NCBI GenBank assembly: GCA_044224905.1
Contig: JBGAJN010000003.1
Coordinates: 1,050,290 to 1,114,289, forward strand
Reading direction: 5' to 3'
DNA length: 64,000 bases
Source: JBGAJN01 sp044224905
GTDB lineage: Bacteria; Verrucomicrobiota; Verrucomicrobiia; Limisphaerales; JBGAJN01
The position numbers and the translations under genes were made by a program. The notes beneath the pieces were generated by a model. It saw only the letters and a program-made list of their open reading frames with translations. It had not been told where the DNA came from and did not search any database. Shown here piece after piece: positions 1 to 8,196 of the stretch. The first letter of the stretch is position 1. Each line of letters opens with the position of its first letter.

Positions 1-129
1 TACACCGACAACCGCGCGCTGCTCTCCGCCACCGCCGCCGAGATCCGCGAGTATCGCGCGCGTTACTGGGAGAACAACGCGCCCACCGGCGATTGGACCG
101 ACGTGGCGAAAGTGACCGTTGCCCCCTGA
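1..129 (+). CDS. 3' end of a gene cut by the window edge
   Basis: An open frame runs from the first base to a TGA at 127-129 and gives 42 residues, ending in TDVAKVTVAP. The start lies outside the window. The fragment is polar with several aromatic residues (YRARYWENNAP), and no family can be recognised. The gene at 226 is on the same strand, about 100 bases downstream, so the two may belong together. That the frame is coding is inferred from its codon use (strong G/C third positions). Confidence 0.5.
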   Translation, partial: YTDNRALLSATAAEIREYRARYWENNAPTGDWTDVAKVTVAP

Positions 130-144
130 ACCCAGAAGTCAGGA

Positions 145-217
145 GACAGGATTCAGGAGTCAGAAGCGCCGACCGGCCTTACTCCCTCCGGCATCCTGAA
201 TCCCGAATCCTGAATCC
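145..217. repeat. short direct and inverted repeat TCCTGAATCC
   Basis: The decamer TCCTGAATCC occurs at 194-203 and again at 208-217, and its reverse complement GGATTCAGGA lies at 149-158. The set sits between the partial gene and the small gene at 226, so the transcript could fold into alternative hairpins. No function can be assigned. Confidence 0.5.
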
Positions 218-225
218 CTTGCTTT

Positions 226-501
226 ATGTTCGATCCGAACGTCCCCCAACCGAACACGCCGGCCGATGCCAATGCGATCCGCGCGCAGCTTAATGCGCTC
301 AAGGCCATCTGTGATGCCTTGCAGGCGCAGCTCAACGCGCTCACGCAACAGGAGTCCAACGACATCGCCGGCACCGCGCTCAATCCCAACGGCAACTTCG
401 GCAACTTCGATCCCAACTGGCAGCCTTCCGGCGACGCCAACGCCGACTTCATCTATATCCGCGACCGCCTCACCGATCTTTACAACGCGCTCGCGAGGTA
501 G
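226..501 (+). CDS. small hypothetical protein with a helical heptad-like N-terminal half
   Basis: The 91-residue product starts MFDPNVPQPN. Residues 15-45 contain spaced Leu/Ala repeats (AQLNALKAICDALQAQLNAL) that would form an amphipathic helix or short coiled coil. A second helical stretch ends the protein (FIYIRDRLTDLYNALAR), and a Gly/Asn/Pro linker lies between. There is no signal peptide and no membrane segment. I do not recognise the family. No good ribosome binding site precedes the ATG. It follows a same-strand gene that leaves the window and could be part of that transcription unit. Confidence 0.5.
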   Translation: MFDPNVPQPNTPADANAIRAQLNALKAICDALQAQLNALTQQESNDIAGTALNPNGNFGNFDPNWQPSGDANADFIYIRDRLTDLYNALAR

Positions 502-848
502 ACTGGCGTGGTGGGGCCCGCTGTCCTCAGCGGGCCGCTGGTTGGACAATCGGGTGTCTTGTTCACGATCGGCGGACGGCTGGGACAGCCGTCCCTACCT
601 TCGGGTGACGGTAGGGCGGAGCTGCCGCTCCGTCCATTCTGCCTCGCCTGACGAGCGGAGCGTGATCGGCGGGTTTGGGACGCTCGCTGCGCTGCGCTGG
701 CTGACGCGCGGAGGTCAGGGCGGCGCAGCAGCGCCAGCCCTACCCTGCAACAAAAGCAAAAGGCGAACGGTTGCCCGTTCGCCTTGGTAGGGCGGCGTTG
801 CTGCGCCGCCCAAATCTTCGGCTGCGCAGCAGCGCAGCCCCACCGAAA
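502..848. repeat. gene-free stretch packed with short GC-rich palindromes (REP-like)
   Basis: No credible gene lies here. The stretch carries several different perfect or near-perfect hairpins: 515-536 (GGCCCGCTG/CAGCGGGCC), 574-594 (GGACGGCTG/CAGCCGTCC), about 613-633 (CGGAGC/GCTCCG), about 719-741 (GGCGC/GCGCC) and 790-811 (GGGCGGCG/CGCCGCCC). Several are flanked by TAGGGCGG or its variants, which suggests one dispersed repeat family with variable cores. The hairpin at 760-785 is listed separately as a terminator. Confidence 0.6.
748..785 (-). terminator. intrinsic terminator downstream of metK-ahcY
   Basis: An 11-bp perfect stem (AAGGCGAACGG at 760-770, CCGTTCGCCTT at 775-785) closes a 4-nt loop. 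Read on the minus strand it is followed by TTTTGCTTTTG, a U-rich tract. It lies 63 bases beyond the ahcY stop codon, the right place and orientation to end the metK-ahcY transcript. Confidence 0.7.
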
Positions 849-2312
849 TCAGTAGCGGTAGTGCTCCGGCTTGTAAGGGCCGTCGACGTTCACGCCGAGG
901 TAGTCGGCCTGTTTCTTGGTGAGCTTGGTGAGCTTCACGCCGATCTTCTCGAGGTGGAGGCGGGCGACTTCTTCGTCGAGCTTCTTGGGCAGACGATAGA
1001 CGCCGACCTTGTAGGTGTCTTTGTTCTTCCACAGGTCCAGCTGCGCGAGCACCTGGTTGGAGAAGGAGTTGGACATCACGAAGCTCGGGTGGCCGGTGGC
1101 GCAGCCGAGGTTCACGAGGCGGCCTTCGGCGAGCATGTAAATGCAGTTGCCGGCCGGGAAGGTGTACTTGTCCACCTGCGGCTTGATGTTCAGCTTCTTC
1201 ACGCCCTTGGCGGTGTTGAGGCGGTCGATCTGGATCTCGTTGTCGAAGTGGCCGATGTTACAAACGATCGCCTGGTCCTTCATCTTCTGCATGTGCTCCA
1301 GCGTGATGATGTCGCAGTTGCCGGTGGTGGTGACGTAAATGTCGGCCTGACCGAGCGTGCTTTCGATGGTGTTGACTTCGAAACCTTCCATCGCGGCCTG
1401 CAAGGCGTTGATCGGATCGATCTCGGTGACGATGACGCGGGCGCCGAAACCACGCAGGGAATGCGCGGAACCTTTGCCGACGTCGCCGTAGCCGCAGACG
1501 CAGGCGACCTTGCCGGCGATCATGACGTCGGTGGCGCGCTTGATGCCGTCGGCGAGGGATTCGCGGCAACCGTAGAGGTTGTCGAATTTCGACTTGGTGA
1601 CGGAGTCATTCACGTTGATGGACGGAACGAGGAGCTTGCCCTGTTCGAGCATCTGGTAGAGACGATGCACGCCGGTGGTCGTTTCTTCGGAGACGCCTTT
1701 CCATTCGCGGACGACGTTGTGCCAGAAGTTGGGGCGTTGCTTGGCGACCTTCTTGAGGAGGTTCTTGATGACCTGCTCTTCGTGCGAGCTGCTCGGGGTG
1801 TTCACCCAGCCGTCGCCGTTTTCGAGCTGATAGCCTTTGTGAATGAGCAAGGTCACGTCACCGCCGTCATCGACGACGAGTTGCGGGCCTTTCATGCCGG
1901 GGAACGTGACGGCGTCAAGGGTGCAGTCCCAGTATTCTTCGAGGGTCTCACCTTTCCAGGCGAAGACGGGCGTGCCGGCTTTCGCGATCGCGGCGGCGGC
2001 GTGGTCTTGCGTGGAGAAGATGTTGCAGCTCGCCCAACGAACGTCGGCGCCGAGGTCCACGAGGGTCTCGATGAGCACGGCGGTTTCGATGGTCATGTGC
2101 AAGGAACCGGTCACGCGCACGCCTTTGAGGGGCTTGCTCGCGGCGTATTTCTTGCGGATGGACATCAGGCCGGGCATTTCGTGCTCGGAAACCTGGATGG
2201 TCTTGCGGCCCCATTCGGCGAGGCTGAGGTCTTTGACTTTGAAGTCGTGCGTCGCGCCGTTGCCGTTCTTGGCGGCTTTCGCGCGGGCGGGAGGAAGTTT
2301 TACGGTAGCCAT
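849..2312 (-). CDS. ahcY: adenosylhomocysteinase
   Basis: S-adenosylhomocysteine hydrolase (487 residues) reversibly splits SAH into adenosine and homocysteine in the cytoplasm. This removes the product that inhibits methyltransferases. The NAD-binding segment GYGDVGKGSAHSLRGFGA is intact, as is the family's C-terminal signature ending in YKPEHYRY. N-terminal substrate motifs (LSLAEWGRK, MPGLMSIRKKY, GSLHMTIETAVLIETL) are present. It is the second gene of an operon with metK: 39 bases separate the metK stop from this ATG. The short basic Ala-rich N-terminus before the conserved core is typical of long bacterial forms. Regulation is probably shared with metK through the divergent ArsR-type regulator. 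Identification is very secure. Confidence 0.97.
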   Translation of the reverse strand: MATVKLPPARAKAAKNGNGATHDFKVKDLSLAEWGRKTIQVSEHEMPGLMSIRKKYAASKPLKGVRVTGSLHMTIETAVLIETLVDLGADVRWASCNIFSTQDHAAAAIAKAGTPVFAWKGETLEEYWDCTLDAVTFPGMKGPQLVVDDGGDVTLLIHKGYQLENGDGWVNTPSSSHEEQVIKNLLKKVAKQRPNFWHNVVREWKGVSEETTTGVHRLYQMLEQGKLLVPSINVNDSVTKSKFDNLYGCRESLADGIKRATDVMIAGKVACVCGYGDVGKGSAHSLRGFGARVIVTEIDPINALQAAMEGFEVNTIESTLGQADIYVTTTGNCDIITLEHMQKMKDQAIVCNIGHFDNEIQIDRLNTAKGVKKLNIKPQVDKYTFPAGNCIYMLAEGRLVNLGCATGHPSFVMSNSFSNQVLAQLDLWKNKDTYKVGVYRLPKKLDEEVARLHLEKIGVKLTKLTKKQADYLGVNVDGPYKPEHYRY

Positions 2313-2351
2313 ATTTTTCAGTTGAGAGGAATCGGAGTTGAGGTTTGAGAA

Positions 2352-3527
2352 TTAAGCGCCCACAGCCTTCAACAGGGCTTCAACCTTGTTGGTTGATTCC
2401 CAGGTGAGGTCTTTGTCGCTCTTGCCGAAGTGACCGTAGTTGGTGGTCTTGCTGTAAATAGGACGGCGGAGATTCAATTGATCGATGATGTCCGAGGGCT
2501 GGAAGCTGAACACCTTGTTGATCGCGCGGATGATTTTCGCGTCGGAAACCGTCGCGGTTCCGAACGTATCAACGTGGACGCTGACGGGGTCAGGATGTCC
2601 GATGGCGTAGGCGAATTGGACTTCGCACTTCGCCGCGAGTTTCGCCGCGACGACGTTCTTCGCGACCCAGCGGCCCATGTAGGCTGCGCTGCGGTCGACC
2701 TTCGTCGGATCTTTGCCGGAGAACGCGCCGCCGCCGTGACGGCCCATGCCGCCGTAGCTGTCGACGATGATCTTGCGACCGGTCAAGCCGGTGTCGCCCT
2801 GTGGTCCACCGACCACGAAACGGCCCGTGGGGTTGATCAGGAATTCGGTCTTCGGCGTGATGAGCTTCGCGGGAAGCACCTTGCGGATGACGTTCTCGAT
2901 GCAGAATTTTTCGATGACGGAATGTTCCACATCCGCCGCGTGCTGCGTGGAGATGACGACGTTGGAGATCGCAACGGGCTTGCCGTTTTCATAAACGACG
3001 GAGACCTGCGACTTCGCGTCAGGGCGCAGCCAGGGAACTTTGCCGCTCTTGCGGATCTTGGTTAGTTCACGGCCGAGGCGATGCGCGAACATGATCGGCG
3101 CGGGCATCAACTCGGGAGTTTCGTTGCTCGCGTAACCGAACATCAAACCCTGGTCGCCGGCGCCCTGCTTGGCGGTCTTCTTGCCCTTGGCCTTCTTGGC
3201 GTCGACGCCTTGCGCGATGTCGGGCGACTGCTGGGTGACGATCACATTCACGAACACCTTGTCCGCGTGGAACACATCGTCGTCGTTGACGTAGCCGATT
3301 TCGCGGATGGCGTCGCGAGCGATCTTCACGAAGTCGAGCTTGGCCTTGGTCGTGATTTCGCCGCCGACAATGGCGATGTTGGACTTCACGTAGGTTTCAC
3401 AGGCGACGCGGCTGAACTTGTCCTGCGCGAGGCAGGCGTCCAGCACGGCGTCGGAAATCGTATCGGCCACTTTGTCCGGATGGCCCTCGCCAACGGATTC
3501 GGAAGAGAAGATGTAGTTGTTGCTCAT
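2352..3527 (-). CDS. metK: S-adenosylmethionine synthetase
   Basis: Methionine adenosyltransferase makes SAM from methionine and ATP. The frame stays open upstream, but the start chosen at 3527 gives MSNNYIFSSESVGEGHPDK, matching the family N-terminus, and a normal length of 391 residues. Visible motifs are GHPDKVADTISD (ATP/Mg binding), GAGDQGLMFGYA, and the glycine-rich P-loop-like GGGAFSGKDPTKVDRSAAY. It is the first gene of the metK-ahcY operon. Its minus-strand promoter and a palindrome lie in the 138-base gap that separates it from the divergent ArsR/methyltransferase regulator at 3666. Confidence 0.97.
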   Translation of the reverse strand: MSNNYIFSSESVGEGHPDKVADTISDAVLDACLAQDKFSRVACETYVKSNIAIVGGEITTKAKLDFVKIARDAIREIGYVNDDDVFHADKVFVNVIVTQQSPDIAQGVDAKKAKGKKTAKQGAGDQGLMFGYASNETPELMPAPIMFAHRLGRELTKIRKSGKVPWLRPDAKSQVSVVYENGKPVAISNVVISTQHAADVEHSVIEKFCIENVIRKVLPAKLITPKTEFLINPTGRFVVGGPQGDTGLTGRKIIVDSYGGMGRHGGGAFSGKDPTKVDRSAAYMGRWVAKNVVAAKLAAKCEVQFAYAIGHPDPVSVHVDTFGTATVSDAKIIRAINKVFSFQPSDIIDQLNLRRPIYSKTTNYGHFGKSDKDLTWESTNKVEALLKAVGA

Positions 3528-3562
3528 GTTATTTTGTGAACTGTCGTTGCGACGCCAATAAC

Positions 3563-3611
3563 ATATTGACGTATCAGGATAGGAAGATATATCGTGTTCA
3601 AGGTCCGTCAA
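3563..3611 (-). promoter_or_regulatory. metK promoter overlapped by candidate operator palindromes
   Basis: On the minus strand TTGACG (3611-3606) and TATCTT (3589-3584) are separated by 16 bases, a plausible sigma-70 promoter for metK. The -10 overlaps the perfect palindrome GATATATC (3586-3593). Just downstream is an imperfect inverted repeat, ATATTGA-N4-TCAGGAT (3563-3580). Both fit operator sites for the adjacent ArsR-type regulator. The assignment rests on position and symmetry only. Confidence 0.45.
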
Positions 3612-3665
3612 CCCCAATTTCCGGATTTTTTCTAATCGGCACTGGGGAGCGAAAACTAAAGCATT

Positions 3666-4595
3666 ATGTCGTCCACTCTCAAAGCCATCCGCGCGCTCGG
3701 CGACCCGACGCGCCTGCGCATCCTGTCCCTGCTCGAAAAGGGCGACCTCTCCGTCAACGAGCTGCAGGAGGTCACGAAGATGGGGCAATCGCGCATCTCC
3801 ACGCACCTCGGGCTTTTGCAGGAAAGCGGCCTCGTGCAATCGCGACGCGACGGGAAGCGGACATTCTACAAACTGAACACCCACGCCGATTCCGTTGCCA
3901 AGGAGTTCATCGAGCTCGGCGCTCGCGGCGCCAAGGAACTGCCGGAACATTCGAGCGATCAGCTCAATCTCAAGCGCGTCCTCGCCCGGCGCCAGGCGCA
4001 AGAGCAGGTTTACTTCAATCAAGTCGCGGGCCGGTTCGATCGCAGCTACGGCCCGGGACGTTCCTGGCAGGCGTTCGGTCAAATGCTCCTTCGCGTCATC
4101 GCGCCGCTGGATATTGCCGATCTCGGATCCGGTGAAGGTTTGATCAGCGAACTTCTCGCGCGCCGCGCCAAGCAAGTCATCGCCGTGGACAACTCCGAAA
4201 AGATGGTTGCCTACGGAACCGAACGCGCGAAGAAAAACCACCTCAAGAATCTCAAATTCAAACTCGGCGACTTGGAGAACCCGCCAGTGGACGATAAGAG
4301 CGTCGACGTCGCGTTGCTCAGTCAGGCGCTGCATCACGCAGCCGATCCCGCGAAAGCGATCGTTTCAGCGCACCGCATTCTGCGCTCAGGCGGACAAGTG
4401 CTCATCCTCGATCTCGCCAAGCATCAATTCGAACAGGCGCACGAACTCTACGGCGATCGCTGGCTGGGCTTTTCCGAAGGCGAACTCCACCACTGGCTTG
4501 AAGCGGCTGGCTTCAAGCAAATCGAAATCAGCGTCGTCGCGCAGGAAGAACAACCGCCCCACTTCGAAACAATTCTCGCGTCCGGCGTGAAGTAA
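3666..4595 (+). CDS. ArsR-family regulator fused to a SAM-dependent methyltransferase domain (SahR-like)
   Basis: The 309-residue protein starts with an ArsR winged helix (residues about 1-85: LGDPTRLRILSLLEKG, then the recognition helix region MGQSRISTHLGLLQ). A Rossmann methyltransferase domain follows from about 140 (motif I ADLGSGEGLISELLA, then VIAVDNSEKM). This architecture is that of SahR, the proteobacterial repressor that senses S-adenosylhomocysteine through its methyltransferase-like domain and controls ahcY and metK. Here the gene is divergent from metK-ahcY, which supports the same job. The metal-binding cysteines of classical ArsR are not seen. Its stop codon abuts the stop of the convergent esterase gene. 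An alternative is a methyltransferase acting on another substrate. Confidence 0.8.
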   Translation: MSSTLKAIRALGDPTRLRILSLLEKGDLSVNELQEVTKMGQSRISTHLGLLQESGLVQSRRDGKRTFYKLNTHADSVAKEFIELGARGAKELPEHSSDQLNLKRVLARRQAQEQVYFNQVAGRFDRSYGPGRSWQAFGQMLLRVIAPLDIADLGSGEGLISELLARRAKQVIAVDNSEKMVAYGTERAKKNHLKNLKFKLGDLENPPVDDKSVDVALLSQALHHAADPAKAIVSAHRILRSGGQVLILDLAKHQFEQAHELYGDRWLGFSEGELHHWLEAAGFKQIEISVVAQEEQPPHFETILASGVK

Positions 4596-6626
4596 TCACT
4601 TCACCACAGTCGCCAGCCACTCGACAATCGCCGCGTCGCCCAAAACCTCCGGCTCGGCGCGAACACGCGTTGTCACTTTCAGTGCAGAGTATGTTTTGTG
4701 AAGTTCCACGCTCGAGAACTTCGTCCCTGTGTGATGAATCAGAATCGGATTCGGAGCCGCGAGCAACGCGGTGCCTTCGAAGCCACCCATCTTGCGTAGG
4801 CCCGGAGCAAACAAATCGCTACTCAACCACGCCGCATCGGAATCCGCATTCAGCTCATCGCAATCCGCAACGACCGCGTCCGCAGCCGGTGCGGCGAGCG
4901 CCACCCAGAGACCGGCGCGACCGATGCCGCATAGCACCACCTTGCGGGCGCCAAGCTCCGTCCGCGCCACCGCGCAAGCGGTCACGAGATCCTGCACACG
5001 CTCTTGAATGTCCGTGCGATTGTAGCTTGTGAAAAACTTGTCGAAGTAATTCCGATTGGTCGCCGTAGCGCTTTTCGAGAGCTCCCCCGTGCGGAACAAA
5101 TCGAGCACGAGAACTTGGTGTCCTTCCTCGACCAGCGTCCGTGCTAGGCCGATCGGGCGATTGAGGAAGTTCATCGACGCCGACTTGCCTTCTGGATTCA
5201 CGACGATGACGAGACTCGAACGGGCGTCCCATTTTGGCGTGAAGAGCACGGCCGGCAGACGATCGCCTTTTCCCGGACGACCGAACGCCAGTTGCGTTCC
5301 GGTGTAGCCGTTGTGATCCTGCGGCGCGCCTTGCTCCACCAAAATCTCCGGCGAAACATCGAGCTTCAGATTGTGCCGCCACGCCGTGCCGATGACGCGC
5401 TTGTATTCGCTGAGTGACGAACGATCTCGGGGCAAAAGCTTCGTCCACTCCGCCTTCGCCGCGGAGATGAGTGATGCGGTGAACTGCGCTTCGTTTAGCG
5501 CGCCGTCCGGCAACTTTCCGTCCGGCCATACACGCGCGATCAGATCGGGAATCTTCTCGTAAGCCTGCTCCGACACGGGTGCGAAGGATTTCGCGCCGAG
5601 CAGCCAGCGGTTGAACCAGCCGTAAACCGTCTCGCGCGTCGTGCGGTTGTAGTTGTGACCAAAATCGTAGCGCACGTAGTGAAAACGATTCGTCTCGCCC
5701 AGCGCCCGATACGCACTCGCCACCGCAGGGCCTTCGACCTCCATCGTGAGTTTCGTCCAGTCACCCGTGGCGGCGACGAACAATTGCGGGCGAGGCGCGG
5801 CGGCCGCCGCGAGATCCATGCTCGAAAAATCCGGACGCAGCCCCGGCGCGTTCTCGCACTGACAGCCGCCTTGCATCGTCGAGGACACCATGCAGATCGG
5901 CGCTTGGACCGCGAGCCGATCATCGACCGCACCGAGGAGAAAAGTTTGCGAACCGCCGCCCGACTCGCCCGTGCAGCCGAGTTTTTTGCGATCCACATCC
6001 GGCAGAGACTCGAGGAAATCGAGCGCGCGAACGCTGTTCCACGTTTGCAGGCCCATCAGGCTGATGCCCCAGAGTTGCAACTCCGGCTGGAGGAAAAACT
6101 TTCGATGGACGCCCAACTGCATCGTGTCGTTGTAACCCACCATGTCGTAAGAGAAGGCGATGATGCCGGAGCGGGCGAACTGAATGCAGCGCGCGGGATT
6201 GCTGTATTGATCATCGTCGTGCAGCCGACCGAACTTCCCGTGCCCGTGCGGATTCAACACCGCCGGGAATGGCCCGGTTCCTCTGCCGAGTGGACGATAC
6301 AAATTCCCCGCGAGGTAAAAGCCCGGATACGTTTGGAAATAGACTTTCTCCAAGCTGTAGCCATCGCGCTCTACGCGATCGAACACGCGGGCATTCAATG
6401 CCGGTCGCTCGGGCGTGGGCCACAGTCCGCAACTGACGGCGGCATTCTCGCGCACGGCCTGACTGCGCGCCTGCCAATCGGATTTGGATTTGATCTCGGC
6501 GAAGACACGCGGCGTGTTCACGTCCTTCACCACGTTGGCACGCTGATCGGACGCGGGCAGAGAGGCGGAACGGACGGACGTGGCAACTAAGAAGAACGGA
6601 ACGGTGAACGCAAAAAGTTTCTTCAT
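4596..6626 (-). CDS. secreted acetylxylan-esterase-like alpha/beta hydrolase
   Basis: The start at 6626 is preferred over one 51 bases upstream because it begins a clean signal peptide (MKKLFAFTVPFFLVATSVRSA). The mature protein of about 655 residues carries an alpha/beta hydrolase domain with the nucleophile elbow GESGGGSQ (Ser about residue 222), preceded by the strand/oxyanion region NPHGHGKFG. A second hydrolase-like half follows (FTPKWDARSSLVIVVNPEGK ... VVLCGIGRAGLWVALAA). It resembles the acetylxylan esterase / cephalosporin deacetylase group of multidomain secreted esterases found in polysaccharide-degrading PVC bacteria. The likely role is removal of acetyl groups from polysaccharides outside the cytoplasm. 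Substrate is inferred, not shown. Confidence 0.75.
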   Translation of the reverse strand: MKKLFAFTVPFFLVATSVRSASLPASDQRANVVKDVNTPRVFAEIKSKSDWQARSQAVRENAAVSCGLWPTPERPALNARVFDRVERDGYSLEKVYFQTYPGFYLAGNLYRPLGRGTGPFPAVLNPHGHGKFGRLHDDDQYSNPARCIQFARSGIIAFSYDMVGYNDTMQLGVHRKFFLQPELQLWGISLMGLQTWNSVRALDFLESLPDVDRKKLGCTGESGGGSQTFLLGAVDDRLAVQAPICMVSSTMQGGCQCENAPGLRPDFSSMDLAAAAAPRPQLFVAATGDWTKLTMEVEGPAVASAYRALGETNRFHYVRYDFGHNYNRTTRETVYGWFNRWLLGAKSFAPVSEQAYEKIPDLIARVWPDGKLPDGALNEAQFTASLISAAKAEWTKLLPRDRSSLSEYKRVIGTAWRHNLKLDVSPEILVEQGAPQDHNGYTGTQLAFGRPGKGDRLPAVLFTPKWDARSSLVIVVNPEGKSASMNFLNRPIGLARTLVEEGHQVLVLDLFRTGELSKSATATNRNYFDKFFTSYNRTDIQERVQDLVTACAVARTELGARKVVLCGIGRAGLWVALAAPAADAVVADCDELNADSDAAWLSSDLFAPGLRKMGGFEGTALLAAPNPILIHHTGTKFSSVELHKTYSALKVTTRVRAEPEVLGDAAIVEWLATVVK

Positions 6627-6678
6627 GGAACGGACGGGATTTTGCACACGACTTGGACGGGTGTCCACCGGCAACACT

Positions 6679-7098
6679 TCAAAGTGGGAGCGAGAGCCGC
6701 GGCACGTTCGTCGCCGTTAGAGGATTGGTTGAGAACTCGGAACGTTCCAACTCACCGAGCCAAGAGTCGATCAGTTTCAAAACTACCACGAGGTCGAGTC
6801 GTTCGTGCGGCGAGGAATATTTTTGCAGATTCGTCTGCGCGAGCTTGAACAGCGCCGCTGCCGGACGGAGACGATTCTTTTGCAAGTGCACGAATGCGCC
6901 AGCGAGTTGGATCAAACCTTTGTAGAAGGAGTAGTTGGGACCGTCACGTTGACCGAGCCACAGCTCCTCCAACACATCGTGAGCCTCGTAGAACAAGCCG
7001 CGATTGAAGCATTCGAAGAAACCGAGGTAGTGCGCGTCAAGTTCCCTGCCCTGGCAACTCTCAATCAACGCTGCGATCTTCTCGCTTTTCTTGCTCAC
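6679..7098 (-). CDS. DUF309 domain protein
   Basis: This 139-residue protein starts with GTG and matches the small helical DUF309 family. The diagnostic segment is FNRGLFYEAHDVLEELW followed by FYKGLIQLAGAFVHL, where conserved His, Glu and Trp residues line a helical core. The biochemical function of the family is unknown. It lies upstream of and on the same strand as the secreted esterase, 52 bases away, but nothing else links the two. It is divergent from parB. Confidence 0.8.
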   Translation of the reverse strand: MSKKSEKIAALIESCQGRELDAHYLGFFECFNRGLFYEAHDVLEELWLGQRDGPNYSFYKGLIQLAGAFVHLQKNRLRPAAALFKLAQTNLQKYSSPHERLDLVVVLKLIDSWLGELERSEFSTNPLTATNVPRLSLPL

Positions 7099-7208
7099 GC
7101 GCGGACGCTAAGGCAAAACGCCCAAGGGAAAAATAGAAATACCGCGAAAGAGCCCCAACGGAGCCATTTTTGATTTCTCATTTCGAATTTTTCCTTTACC
7201 GTCCGCGC

Positions 7209-8168
7209 ATGGCAAAACCGGCATTAGGTCGCGGACTCGGCGCGTTGTTGGGCGGAAATCCGCCCGCGGCCCGCACGGTTACAGCGCCGTCTCCCACCGT
7301 CGCAGCTCCCGCGGCGCCCACCCCGCCTGCAGCGCCGGCCGTTGCGGCGCCGATCGACACGCGCGAGCGCGTTGAACGCGTCCCCCTCAATCGTGTGCGC
7401 CCCTGCCCGTTTCAGCCGCGCAAAGATTTTACGCCGGAAGCGCTACAGGAACTGGCCGATTCCATCAAATCTCAAGGCATCGTGCAGCCGCTGATCGTGC
7501 GCAACAAAGGCGATCACTACGAACTCATCGCCGGGGAACGTCGCTGGCGCGCCGCGAATCTGCTGAAGCTCGCCGAAGTTCCCGTGGTTGTCCGCGTGGC
7601 AGATGATCGTCAAGTCCTTGAGCTGGCGCTGATCGAAAACCTCCAACGCGAGAATCTCAACGCCATCGAAGAAGCGATGGGTTACTCGCAGTTGATCGAG
7701 CAATTTAAACTCACGCAGGAAGAAACCGCGATCAAGGTCGGCAAGAGCCGCGTCGTCGTTGCGAATGCGTTGCGCCTGCTCAAGCTGCCGACCGAGGTGC
7801 AGACGCACATTCGCGAAGGGCGCCTTTCCGTCGGGCACGCGAAAGTTGTGCTCGGTCTCAATGGTGGCGATCTCCAGAAGCTCGCCGTGGAACGCATTCT
7901 CAAAGACGCGCTCAACGTGCGGCAGACCGAAGAGCTCGTCACGCGGCTCGCCAATTCCAGCCTCACCTCGGCATCGAAGACCGGCGGCACGAAGACCATG
8001 CCGCTCAAGGATGCACACGTGACGGCGATTGAAGAGAAGTTGAAGCAACGTTTCGGCACGAAGGTCGCGTTGCGTTATCGAATGGGCAAAGGATCGCTCG
8101 AAGTTCGCTTTTTCAACGACGATGATCTCGAGCGCATTCTCCAAATCGTCGGCGTCAAACTCGATTAA
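7209..8168 (+). CDS. parB: ParB/Spo0J chromosome-partitioning protein
   Basis: The protein (319 residues from the ATG at 7209) begins MAKPALGRGLGALLGG, the typical ParA-interacting N-terminus. A Pro/Ala-rich linker leads to the CTPase/ParB core (VERVPLNRVRPCPFQPRK, ELADSIKSQGIVQPLIV, LIAGERRWRAA) and to the helix-turn-helix that reads parS (LTQEETAIKVGKSRVVVANALRLL). The C-terminal dimerisation region closes the protein. ParB loads at parS near the origin and works with ParA. No parA gene adjoins it: the upstream neighbour is a divergent DUF309 gene, and def follows after 28 bases. An earlier in-frame ATG at 7170 would add residues that do not fit the family. Confidence 0.95.
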   Translation: MAKPALGRGLGALLGGNPPAARTVTAPSPTVAAPAAPTPPAAPAVAAPIDTRERVERVPLNRVRPCPFQPRKDFTPEALQELADSIKSQGIVQPLIVRNKGDHYELIAGERRWRAANLLKLAEVPVVVRVADDRQVLELALIENLQRENLNAIEEAMGYSQLIEQFKLTQEETAIKVGKSRVVVANALRLLKLPTEVQTHIREGRLSVGHAKVVLGLNGGDLQKLAVERILKDALNVRQTEELVTRLANSSLTSASKTGGTKTMPLKDAHVTAIEEKLKQRFGTKVALRYRMGKGSLEVRFFNDDDLERILQIVGVKLD

Positions 8169-8196
8169 GCGCGAGCCGCAGCCAGATTTTTCAACA

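Noticed and set aside
771..2348. 525-residue open frame on the plus strand opposite ahcY
   Set aside because: It is an antisense shadow of ahcY caused by high third-position GC; the minus-strand frame has all the family motifs.
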